The notes beneath the pieces are model-generated. The model saw nothing but the letters and a program-made list of their open reading frames with translations. It was not told where the DNA came from and made no database searches. Shown piece by piece: positions 9,099-16,083 of a stretch of 37,275 nt of DNA. A program made the translations under genes and the position numbers. Source of the DNA: Betaproteobacteria bacterium (lineage in GTDB: Bacteria; Pseudomonadota; Gammaproteobacteria; Burkholderiales; UBA3065). Position 1 is the first letter of the stretch. Every line of letters begins with the position of its first letter. The DNA lies in assembly GCA_009927815.1 (NCBI GenBank), contig RFMI01000068.1, positions 1-37,275 on the forward strand, written 5' to 3'.

Positions 9099-9707
9099 AT
9101 GAATCTTCCTGTGCCAACCCTCAACATCGCCGAGGACGCTTATCGCTTCCGCGGCGAACTCGACCGACGCGACATCATCTCGTCGTACAGCGGTCCGCTG
9201 ACTGACGACATTCTGTCGAGTCTTGGCAATTCGCTGCGCACCAAGATGGAATTCGACGAGACCGACCGCAAGATCAGCCGCGGTGTTTTCTCGGCACTGG
9301 TCGAGCAAGCGCAAAACATCATGCGCTACTCGGCCGAAACTCAGGCCCCGCCGTCCGGCCGCGACCTCGAAGGCAAATCGCTTGAAGACGCCTCGCTGCG
9401 CTTCGGCATGGTCCTGATCGGTCGCACGGAAAACGGCACCTGGTACGTCAGCTGCTCCAACGTCATCAACAACGACGTCGTAGCTAGGCTTAGCCAGTCG
9501 ATCTCATCGCTGCAGGGTCTGGACCGCAAGGAACTCGGCGCGATGATGAAAGAACAGCTGCGTGACGGCCCGCCGGAAGGCTCAAAAGGCGCCGGCGTCG
9601 GCTGGATCACAATTGCCCGCGAGGCAACAGGCGGTTTCGAGTTCGACTTCTTCCCGATTATGGGAACGGACAAAAGCTACTTCACGTTCAAAGCCTATTT
9701 CGAGTGA
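9099..9707 (+). CDS. siaB: SiaB-family protein kinase
   Basis: A 202-residue protein of the SiaB family. In Pseudomonas aeruginosa, SiaB phosphorylates SiaC, and this controls a diguanylate cyclase and cell aggregation. The fold is a degenerate GHKL-like ATPase. An N-box-like helix is visible at ALVEQAQNIMRYS (about 66-78; E69 and N73) and a glycine-rich lid at SKGAGVGWITIA (about 162-173). ATG 9099 has a good ribosome site (AAGGGAAATTGAAGC). No membrane segment or signal is present, so it is cytoplasmic. The 178-base region upstream is shared with the divergent CorA-type gene and holds the promoter, which I could not place. siaC follows at once, and a PP2C phosphatase follows that, so kinase, substrate and phosphatase are co-transcribed. 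Confidence 0.88.
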   Translation: MNLPVPTLNIAEDAYRFRGELDRRDIISSYSGPLTDDILSSLGNSLRTKMEFDETDRKISRGVFSALVEQAQNIMRYSAETQAPPSGRDLEGKSLEDASLRFGMVLIGRTENGTWYVSCSNVINNDVVARLSQSISSLQGLDRKELGAMMKEQLRDGPPEGSKGAGVGWITIAREATGGFEFDFFPIMGTDKSYFTFKAYFE

Positions 9708-9712
9708 CGACC

Positions 9713-10093
9713 ATGAGCAAACTTTTCATTGGCGCCGGCGTGCGCACCCCGCAGATCACCTTCTCGTTCGAAGACGGCGTGTTCTCGCTCGAAGGCGAGT
9801 CCTACCCGGAAGATGTTCGTGCCTTTTATGACGATCCCATGGCGCAGTTCTACACTTGGCTCGAAAGCACCTCGGCACCGCTCCGGTTCGAGTTCAAGCT
9901 GGTGTATTTCAACAGCTCGACCGCCAAGGTCATCATGGACTTGATGGAGCGTCTTGAAGAAGCCGCTGGCAATGGCCGTGAGTGTCTGATCCAGTGGCAC
10001 TACGCCGAGGACGACGACAACATCAAGGAACTCGGCGAAGAATTTGCTGAAGACCTGGTCTCGGCGAAGTTCGAACTGGTCGAAGTGAACTAA
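9713..10093 (+). CDS. siaC: SiaC-family regulatory phosphoprotein
   Basis: A 126-residue member of the SiaC family (formerly DUF1987), the anti-sigma-antagonist-like switch protein phosphorylated by SiaB. Visible family blocks are TPQITFSFEDGVFSLEGESYPED (start) and the phospho-site region VYFNSSTAK, where T70 aligns with the threonine phosphorylated in P. aeruginosa SiaC (Thr68). The C-terminus is acidic. Unphosphorylated SiaC activates the diguanylate cyclase SiaD in Pseudomonas; no siaD lies next to it here, so the output partner is unknown. I chose ATG 9713, but an in-frame GTG at 9704 overlaps the siaB stop as GTGA and would add three residues. Four bases separate its stop from the phosphatase gene. 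Confidence 0.88.
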   Translation: MSKLFIGAGVRTPQITFSFEDGVFSLEGESYPEDVRAFYDDPMAQFYTWLESTSAPLRFEFKLVYFNSSTAKVIMDLMERLEEAAGNGRECLIQWHYAEDDDNIKELGEEFAEDLVSAKFELVEVN

Positions 10094-10097
10094 GACC

Positions 10098-11309
10098 ATG
10101 AGCCTTCATATCCCTGCTCGCTCGTTGATGTCGCCGACCGAAACCGTCAAGGTCACCGCTCGTTGCGACACCATCATCCCTCGCATCCGTGAAGACAGCA
10201 GCCTCAAGCTGGTCGTAGTGGTCGACGAAAACAACCTGCCGGTAGGGATTCTTGAGCGCATCGAGATCCTGACGGCGATGGCCAACCCGCTGGCTTACGC
10301 GGTGTTCCAGAACCGGCCGGTCTCGAGCCTGATGGACGAGGAATTCTTCACCTTCCCGGCCGACGGCGACATGGCCGACCTCAGCGCTGTTATCAACGAG
10401 AGTGCCGAGAGTATCCACACCGGCGGTCTGGTGTTGCTGGACGACAACCGCTGTGCAGGCGTGCTGCTTTACTCCGACTTCCTCGGCTACATGGTGCGCC
10501 AAGATGCCGAACGCGCCGCGGAACTCGCCGAGGCGCACGAGGTGGTGATGGATTCGGTGAATTACGCCAGCCGCATCCAACAAGGCTTGCTGGGTAATCG
10601 CGATAAGATGCGTGCCTCGTTCACCGACGTCGGCATCGTCTGGGAACCGCGAGATGTGGTGGGCGGCGACATCTTCTGGCAGTCGCCCAAGCGCGCCGAC
10701 GGGATGTTCTGGGTGGCGTTGGTCGACTGCACCGGCCACGGCGTGCCCGGCGCGATGGTGTCGATGCTGGTCGCATCTGCACTCAATCGCTTGTGGGAGA
10801 CCCACAACGACCTGAATCCGGGCGAGGTGCTGGGCAAGTTGGGCGACTTGGTGCGCCAAGCCCTCAACCAAGACTCGGAAGACGCAAAATCGAATGACGG
10901 CTTCGATTCGGCGATCGTGCGCATCGAACCGGCGTCCGGAGTGGTCAACTACGCCGGCGCGCGCATCGGCTTGTTCGTGGTCCCGCGTGAACATGAACCG
11001 GTGCTCCGCATCAACGGCTTCAAGATGGCGCTGGGTTACAAGGGCACTGAGCCGCACGCCCCGCTGCCCAACACCGAACTGAAGATTCACGACGTGGCCG
11101 CCATGGTCATGGCCACTGATGGGGTGTTCGACCAACCGGGCGGTGCCAACGGTCGGGCCTTCGGACCGACTCGACTGGCCGATTTCTTGGCCGCGCATCG
11201 GAATGACTCGGCCAGCGAACTGGCTCGCAAGCTGCAATCGGAAATGACCCATTGGCGTGGCGATCAATCCCGCCGCGACGACCTGAGCGCCCTGGTGCTC
11301 GGCTTCTGA
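10098..11309 (+). CDS. CBS-domain PP2C (SpoIIE-type) phosphatase, SiaA-like role
   Basis: A 403-residue serine/threonine phosphatase, by position the one that removes phosphate from SiaC. Residues about 5-135 look like a CBS-domain pair (LMSPTETVKV, LKLVVVVDENNLPVGIL, GGLVLLDDNRCAGVLLYSDF), a module that often binds adenine nucleotides. A helical linker (VNYASRIQQGLLG) leads into a SpoIIE/PP2C domain. Metal and catalytic motifs are intact: VGGD at 188-191, DCTGHG at 210-215, DGFD near 267, ATDGVFD near 339, RRDD near 392. P. aeruginosa SiaA instead has membrane and HAMP segments, so the input here is likely cytoplasmic and nucleotide-like. ATG 10098 lies 4 bases after siaC. Enzyme class is certain; substrate and ligand are inferred from gene order. 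Confidence 0.87.
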   Translation: MSLHIPARSLMSPTETVKVTARCDTIIPRIREDSSLKLVVVVDENNLPVGILERIEILTAMANPLAYAVFQNRPVSSLMDEEFFTFPADGDMADLSAVINESAESIHTGGLVLLDDNRCAGVLLYSDFLGYMVRQDAERAAELAEAHEVVMDSVNYASRIQQGLLGNRDKMRASFTDVGIVWEPRDVVGGDIFWQSPKRADGMFWVALVDCTGHGVPGAMVSMLVASALNRLWETHNDLNPGEVLGKLGDLVRQALNQDSEDAKSNDGFDSAIVRIEPASGVVNYAGARIGLFVVPREHEPVLRINGFKMALGYKGTEPHAPLPNTELKIHDVAAMVMATDGVFDQPGGANGRAFGPTRLADFLAAHRNDSASELARKLQSEMTHWRGDQSRRDDLSALVLGF

Positions 11310-11311
11310 AC

Positions 11312-11489
11312 TCGGAGGACACTCGCTGGTAAGGCTTATCGGCGAGACTGATACGGCAATCCGAAAATCCAATCGCTGCGGAGCGCTTGCAAACCTTCTC
11401 CCAGTAGCTCGATTGAACTAATTTGGAACCGTTGCTTGATTCCTCCTCCTTCAGCAACTTTGCGCGGCCCCTCGGGGCCGCTTTTTTTT
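11312..11489 (+). ncRNA. Possible structured 3' UTR or small RNA after the sia operon
   Basis: The 155 bases between the phosphatase stop and the terminator have no gene on the plus strand but contain pairing elements. A 12-bp hairpin with two G-U pairs lies at 11322-11346 (CTCGCTGGTAAG with CTTATCGGCGAG, one shared apex base). GGAGGA near 11314 can pair with TCCTCC near 11438, closing the region just before the terminator. No T-run follows the first hairpin, so it is not itself a terminator. This could be a stabilised mRNA 3' end or a 3'-derived small RNA. I found no match to a known RNA family and no tRNA pattern on either strand. Confidence 0.2.
11464..11489 (+). terminator. Intrinsic terminator of the sia operon
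   Basis: GCGGCCCC (11464-11471) pairs with GGGGCCGC (11474-11481), effectively a 7-bp GC stem with a CTCG tetraloop, followed directly by eight Ts (11482-11489). It sits 155 bases after the phosphatase stop and 18 bases before the end of the convergent cfa gene. Read on the minus strand, the stem is followed by GCAAAGTTG rather than a T-run, so it acts only for plus-strand transcripts. Confidence 0.85.
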
Positions 11490-11506
11490 GCACTCTCACC
11501 CAGCGC

Positions 11507-12679
11507 TCACATGAGCGGCCGCCGATAACCGCCACCCACTCCAACGGGCGACAGCACCACTTGCCACAACTGGTTGCTGCGGGCGCGAAAACTACCGGCA
11601 CAGGCCAGCAGGTAATAGCGCCAAATGCGATGGAAGCGGTCGCCGTAGCGCTCGCGAAACTGCGGCCAGGTGGCCTCGAACCGCTGGTGCCAGGCCATCA
11701 GCGTGCGGTCGTAATCGGCGCCAAAGTTGTGCACATCCTCGACCACGAACAGGCCCTCGCAGGCATCGGTGATCTCGCTGAGCGCCGGCAACTCGCCGTT
11801 CGGGAAAATGTTGCGTTCCATCCAAGGGTCGATGCTGCGGCCACGATCGTTTTTCCCGATGGTGTGCAACAGCAATAGACCGTCGTCGTGCAGCAGCGCC
11901 CGCATGGTCTCGAAAAAACGTCGGTAATTGGCGTGCCCGACGTGCTCAAACATCCCGACCGAGGCGATGCGGTCGAACCGACGCTCAGGCTGGTCTTCGA
12001 AGCAGCGATAGTCGGACAGCACGAACTCCACCGGCAGGCCCTTGCACCGCTGCTCCCCCCACGCCGCTTGTTGCCGCGAATTGGTGAGCCCAGTGCACTC
12101 GACACCATGGTGCTCGGCGGCCCAGCGCATCAGCCCGCCCCAGCCGCACCCAACGTCGAGCAGACGCATGCCGGGCTTGAGACCGAGCTTGGCGCAGACC
12201 AACTCGAGCTTGGCCTCTTGCGCAGCCTCAAGAGTGCTGGCTTGCGCCCAGTACCCGCAGCTGTAGACCATATAGGGATCAAGCATCGCGGAAAAGAACT
12301 CGTTGCCAAGATCGTAGTGTTGACGAGCCACCGTCCACGCGCGCGCCAAAGACTGGCGGTTGAACAGACGCGACTCGATGGCCAGCAGCAAGGCTTCCGG
12401 GTTCTTGACCTGGCGCTGCAGATCGGCGCGCAAGACGCGGTCGACGAACGCGTCCACCGCTGCGCAGTCCCACCAGCCATCGGCATAGGACTCGCCCAGA
12501 CCCAAGCTGCCATGCCCGAGAATCCGCTGAGCGGTTTCCGGATCGTGGATCTGGATGTCCCACGGTCGATTCCCACCGACCTCAACATCGGCCGCAGCCA
12601 ACAACTGGCGCAGGCGCTCAAGGCGGCTGTCGCCGCCATTGACCGGTTTTAGCGTTTCGGGTCTGACACGAACTTCCAT
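11507..12679 (-). CDS. cfa: Cyclopropane-fatty-acyl-phospholipid synthase
   Basis: A 390-residue SAM-dependent methyltransferase that adds a methylene bridge to unsaturated acyl chains of membrane phospholipids, usually in stationary phase or under acid stress. It is close to the E. coli Cfa length (382). The SAM site is LDVGCGWGG (about 174-182). Family signatures are ARQHYDLGNEFF (about 118), YSCGYW with the conserved Cys at 141, MFEHVGHANY, and a C-terminal RIWRYYLLACAGSFRAR region. The N-terminal Cfa domain is present (about 1-110). ATG 12679 follows the ribosome site GGAGAGG, which is buried in a hairpin (separate entry). It ends 18 bases from the sia terminator, convergent with that operon. 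The macABC-like operon lies upstream on the same strand, with 85 bases between. Confidence 0.95.
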   Translation of the reverse strand: MEVRVRPETLKPVNGGDSRLERLRQLLAAADVEVGGNRPWDIQIHDPETAQRILGHGSLGLGESYADGWWDCAAVDAFVDRVLRADLQRQVKNPEALLLAIESRLFNRQSLARAWTVARQHYDLGNEFFSAMLDPYMVYSCGYWAQASTLEAAQEAKLELVCAKLGLKPGMRLLDVGCGWGGLMRWAAEHHGVECTGLTNSRQQAAWGEQRCKGLPVEFVLSDYRCFEDQPERRFDRIASVGMFEHVGHANYRRFFETMRALLHDDGLLLLHTIGKNDRGRSIDPWMERNIFPNGELPALSEITDACEGLFVVEDVHNFGADYDRTLMAWHQRFEATWPQFRERYGDRFHRIWRYYLLACAGSFRARSNQLWQVVLSPVGVGGGYRRPLM

Positions 12680-12720
12680 GATCCTCTCCGTCGAAGCGGG
12701 CCATCGGCCCGGAGAGAATC
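12680..12720 (-). promoter_or_regulatory. Hairpin that sequesters the cfa Shine-Dalgarno sequence
   Basis: On the minus strand, GATTCTCTCCG (12720-12710) is complementary over 11 positions, with one G-U pair, to CGGAGAGGATC (12690-12680), which contains the entire ribosome-binding site and ends one base before the cfa ATG. The 19-base loop holds a second short stem (GGCC with GGCC around GAT). There is no T-run after the stem, so it is not an intrinsic terminator for the upstream operon. As folded, it would block ribosome binding, suggesting translational control by a small RNA, protein or temperature. The pairing is read directly from the sequence; the function is inferred. A further dyad, CGGCGTC-AAAGCG-GACGCCG, lies just upstream (about 12737-12756). 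Confidence 0.6.
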
Positions 12721-12764
12721 ACTCTACTCAGCGCGGCGGCGTCCGCTTTGACGCCGGACAAGGG

Positions 12765-14126
12765 CTACTCGATGCGCACAGCAAGCGCACGGCTCAAGGC
12801 CACCAGCGCCGAGAAGCGCCCGAGACGCGCGATGTCGATGGCAGTTTCGGCGGTGTAGACGGTGCGTTGGGCATCCAGCACCGTCGAATAGTCCTCAGCG
12901 CCGGCCGCGAAGCGCAACTCGGCAAGTGCAAGGGCCTCGGCGGCTGCGGCGGCGGCTTCGCGCTGCGCCTGCTCCTGCTGGCTGGCGCTGTCGAGGTTGG
13001 CCAGCGCATCAGCGACCTCCTTCTGCGCTTGCAGCACAACCTGCAGATAGCGCACCAAGCGCTCACGCTGAATGCCCGCGCTCAATTGGGCCTGTCCCTC
13101 CAGACGCCCGCCGTCGAACACAGTTTGGGTCAGGCTCGCAGCCAAGGCATAGAGACCGCTGGACGCCTGCAGCAAATCGCCAGCCACCGCCGACTGCAGG
13201 GCGCCACGCACGCTCAGGTCGAGTCGCGGCAAGATTGCTGCGCGGGCAGCGGCCAGATTGGCCTTGGCCGCCACCAGGTCCAGCTCGGCTTGACGGATGT
13301 CGGGCCGACGCGCCAAGAGTTCGGCTGGCTCACCCGTGGTCGGCTGTGGCACGTTCAGTTGGCGCAGTCCGCCATCCTGATCCGGCGCGGCATCCGGCGG
13401 CTGCCCGGTCAGGATCGCCAGCGCGTTGCGAACCAGCGGACGCTGGCCGACCAGCGCCGCCAGCGCCGCACGGTTGACCGCCACCTGATTGCGCTGGCGC
13501 GCCACCTCGAGGGCCGACACCCGGCCAGCAGTCTTTTGCGCAACGATCAAGCCCAGCAAGCGCTCGCTGGTGGCGACATTGCGCTGCGCGGTGGCGATGC
13601 GATCGTTGATCGACAACAGCTGGAACCACGCCGTCGCCGTGTCCCCCTGCACCGAGAGGCGCACCGCATCGCGAAACGCCTCGCTCGACGCTAGAGCCGC
13701 ACGCCCACCCTCGGCCAGCGAGCGGTTGCGGCCCCACAGATCGACCTCGTAAGCCAAGGTGCCGCCCGCGCCAAACAGGTCGGAGGGGTCGGCGCCGGGT
13801 TGCCGGTTGCGCTGCGTCGAAGCATTGCCGGTGAGACTGGGGAACACACCCGCCGCACTCACGCGGGCAGTCGCTCGCGCTTGCTCGATGCGCGCCAGCG
13901 CCGTACGCATGTCGAGGTTCTCAGCCTGTGCGCGTGTGAGCACGGCGTCGAGTTCGGGCAGGCCGAAGCCAATCGCAGCCGCACTGCCCTCGCCGTAGAC
14001 CGCAGGCCAGCGCGCCGCAAGGCGAGGCGCCTCGTCGGCGACCAGGGGCACCTGACTGGCGCACGCCGTCAGCGTCAAGGCGATTGCGGGGAGCCAGCGG
14101 CGGACATGGAATTTAACAAGAATCAT
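12765..14126 (-). CDS. NodT-family outer-membrane efflux lipoprotein
   Basis: A 453-residue outer-membrane channel of the RND/MacB-linked lipoprotein (NodT) family. The signal ends in lipobox LTAC (Cys about residue 22). Two OEP repeats follow, with typical blocks: YEVDLWGRNRSLAEGGRAAL, LARRPDIRQAELDLVAAKAN, AARAAILPRLDLSVRGALQS, VFDGGRLEGQAQLSAGIQ, and the C-terminal YSTVLDAQRTVYTAE. The frame is open further upstream, but ATG 14126 is clearly the start: it overlaps the macB stop as ATGA and is followed at once by a signal peptide. It supplies the outer-membrane exit for the MacA-MacB pair, taking the place that TolC has in E. coli. Confidence 0.93.
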   Translation of the reverse strand: MILVKFHVRRWLPAIALTLTACASQVPLVADEAPRLAARWPAVYGEGSAAAIGFGLPELDAVLTRAQAENLDMRTALARIEQARATARVSAAGVFPSLTGNASTQRNRQPGADPSDLFGAGGTLAYEVDLWGRNRSLAEGGRAALASSEAFRDAVRLSVQGDTATAWFQLLSINDRIATAQRNVATSERLLGLIVAQKTAGRVSALEVARQRNQVAVNRAALAALVGQRPLVRNALAILTGQPPDAAPDQDGGLRQLNVPQPTTGEPAELLARRPDIRQAELDLVAAKANLAAARAAILPRLDLSVRGALQSAVAGDLLQASSGLYALAASLTQTVFDGGRLEGQAQLSAGIQRERLVRYLQVVLQAQKEVADALANLDSASQQEQAQREAAAAAAEALALAELRFAAGAEDYSTVLDAQRTVYTAETAIDIARLGRFSALVALSRALAVRIE

Positions 14127-16069
14127 TCGGACGCCAATGCCATCACCGGGTCGAGTCGCGCCGCCCGTCGCGCCGGCAGGTAGCCAAACACCATGCCGAT
14201 GATAAAGGCGCTGCCGAAGGCCATAAGCACTGGCGGCGCCGAAAAAATCACCGGCGAACCGAAGGCTCGCGCGGCGTACCCAGCGGCAAAACCCAAGCCA
14301 ACGCCAATCAGGCCGCCAATCGCACACACGAGCAAGGCCTCAATCGAGAACTGCAACTGGATCTGCGCCCGCCGCGCTCCACAGGCCATGCGGATGCCAA
14401 TCTCGCGGATGCGTTCGGTGACCGACACCAGCATGATGTTCATCACACCGATGCCCCCCACCAAGAGAGAGATTGCGGCAATAGAGCCCAACAAGAGGGC
14501 CAGGGTGTCCTGCGTCTCGGTGGCAGTCTCAATCAGTGAGGCCATGTTGCGCACCTTGAAGTCGACGGTCTGATGACGCCGTTTGAGAATCGCCTCGACC
14601 GCCTCCACCGTAGCCTCCGACTGGTTCATATCAGCCAGCTGCAGGGCAATCGCCTTAACGTGACTCTGACCGAACAAGCGCATTCGACCGGTGGTCAAGG
14701 GCACGAATAGGTTGTCGTCAAGGTCGCTGCCGAAGGCCGATTCGCCCTTGCTCGACATCACACCGACCACCTCGAAGGGAACGTTCTCAATGAGGATGCT
14801 CTGGCCGATCGGGTTTTCACCCTCGGTGAACAAAGCGTCGCGCACCGTTGTGCCAATCACGGCAACCGGTGAATAACTGCTGACATCGGCGTCCGAGAAA
14901 AAATCGCCCTGCAGCAAATCCCAGCTTCGCGAGGCCGGGTAATTGGCGGTGGTGCCAGTGCCGTTGGTGGCGTAATCGTTGCGGCCGAAGCGCACCGTAA
15001 TGCCACCGCCATTCTCCGGAACCACACGCTTGACGTTAGGCAGACCGTCCAGCGCCTTGGCGTCGTCGGCCGTGAGCGTCTTGATGCCGCCCGAGCCGCG
15101 CACATTGCGGGCACCGGGGCGCACCACCAGGAGGTCGGGCCCCATCGCCTCGATGCGCTCCAGCACCTGCCGCTTGCTGCCGTCACCCAGCGCCAGCATG
15201 GCGATCACCGCCGCCACCCCGATGATGATGCCGAGCAGGGTCAGCACCGTGCGAAACAGGTTGTTGCGCAGGGAGCGCAAAGCCATACCGATGGCAGCGG
15301 CCAGATCGCCGACAGGATGCGCGTCGGGTGGCGTCTGATCCAGCTCCAAGGACGACGCCGCGGCAAGAGCCGGCACCGCATCGTCGCGACGCGTGTCCGA
15401 CACCACGCGCCCGTCGACCAGCTCGATCACGCGCTGCGCCTGCGCGGCCACTGCAGCGTCGTGGGTGATGAGGATGATGGTGTGGCCCTCGGCGTGGAGC
15501 TCGTGCAGCAGCGCCAGCACCTCGCCGCCCGAACCGGTGTCGAGAGCGCCGGTAGGCTCGTCGGCCAAGATGACGCTGCCGCCATTCATCAGCGCACGCG
15601 CAATCGACACGCGCTGCTGCTGCCCCCCGGAGAGCTCATTGGGCCGATGGTGGCCGCGGTCGGCCAGGCCCAATCGGCTGAGCAGACGCGCTGCCCGCTG
15701 ATGACGGTCGCCACTGCCGATTCCGCGGTAGATGGCTGGCATTGCCACATTCTGCAGCGCAGTCTCGGTGCCAATCAGGTGATAGCGCTGGAACACGAAT
15801 CCGAACACTTCGCTGCGCAGAGCCGCCAATTCGTCCGGCGTACAGTGCGCCACATCGCGGCCGTCGAACAGGTATTGACCGGTGCTGGGCGTATCCAGAC
15901 AGCCCAGCAGATTCATCAGGGTGGTCTTGCCTGAACCCGACTGGCCGCGAATCGCAACGAACTCGCCGCGACCGATGGCGAGATCGATGCCATGCAGCAC
16001 CCGCACCGCCAACTCGCCCTGGCCGTACGTCTTGCTGATGCCGCGCAGTTCGATCAAAGGCTGCGTCAT
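14123..16069 (-). CDS. macB: MacB-type ABC transporter (fused ATPase and permease)
   Basis: A 648-residue protein, the same length as E. coli MacB. The N-terminal ATPase has Walker A GQSGSGKTT (42-50), Q-loop FQRYHLIGTETALQNV, signature LSGGQQQR, Walker B VILADEP and H-loop THD. After a linker come TM1 (about 265-290), a large periplasmic MacB domain (about 295-520) and three C-terminal TMs including AAISLLVGGIGVMNIMLVSV and ERIREIGIRMACGARR. MacB uses ATP-driven periplasmic motion to push macrolides, toxins, lipopeptides or heme precursors through the outer-membrane channel. ATG 16069 lies 14 bases after macA; its stop overlaps the next gene by 4 bases. Substrate cannot be inferred: no biosynthetic genes adjoin. 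Confidence 0.94.
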   Translation of the reverse strand: MTQPLIELRGISKTYGQGELAVRVLHGIDLAIGRGEFVAIRGQSGSGKTTLMNLLGCLDTPSTGQYLFDGRDVAHCTPDELAALRSEVFGFVFQRYHLIGTETALQNVAMPAIYRGIGSGDRHQRAARLLSRLGLADRGHHRPNELSGGQQQRVSIARALMNGGSVILADEPTGALDTGSGGEVLALLHELHAEGHTIILITHDAAVAAQAQRVIELVDGRVVSDTRRDDAVPALAAASSLELDQTPPDAHPVGDLAAAIGMALRSLRNNLFRTVLTLLGIIIGVAAVIAMLALGDGSKRQVLERIEAMGPDLLVVRPGARNVRGSGGIKTLTADDAKALDGLPNVKRVVPENGGGITVRFGRNDYATNGTGTTANYPASRSWDLLQGDFFSDADVSSYSPVAVIGTTVRDALFTEGENPIGQSILIENVPFEVVGVMSSKGESAFGSDLDDNLFVPLTTGRMRLFGQSHVKAIALQLADMNQSEATVEAVEAILKRRHQTVDFKVRNMASLIETATETQDTLALLLGSIAAISLLVGGIGVMNIMLVSVTERIREIGIRMACGARRAQIQLQFSIEALLVCAIGGLIGVGLGFAAGYAARAFGSPVIFSAPPVLMAFGSAFIIGMVFGYLPARRAARLDPVMALASE

Positions 16070-16083
16070 GGTCAGTGGTGGGA

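Noticed and set aside
11310-11460. A tRNA gene between the sia operon and cfa
   Set aside because: I looked on both strands for a T-loop, CCA end and anticodon arm, and found none in the right places.
11888-12652. A 254-codon open frame on the plus strand
   Set aside because: It is antisense to cfa, which has clear SAM-binding and Cfa signatures.
12680-12720. Intrinsic terminator for the macABC-like operon
   Set aside because: The stem is strong but is followed by ATCATG, not a T-run; it fits a leader hairpin of cfa better.
14127-14327. A 67-codon N-terminal extension of the outer-membrane lipoprotein
   Set aside because: It lies inside macB, has no family likeness, and would place the signal peptide internally; ATG 14126 with the ATGA overlap is the start.
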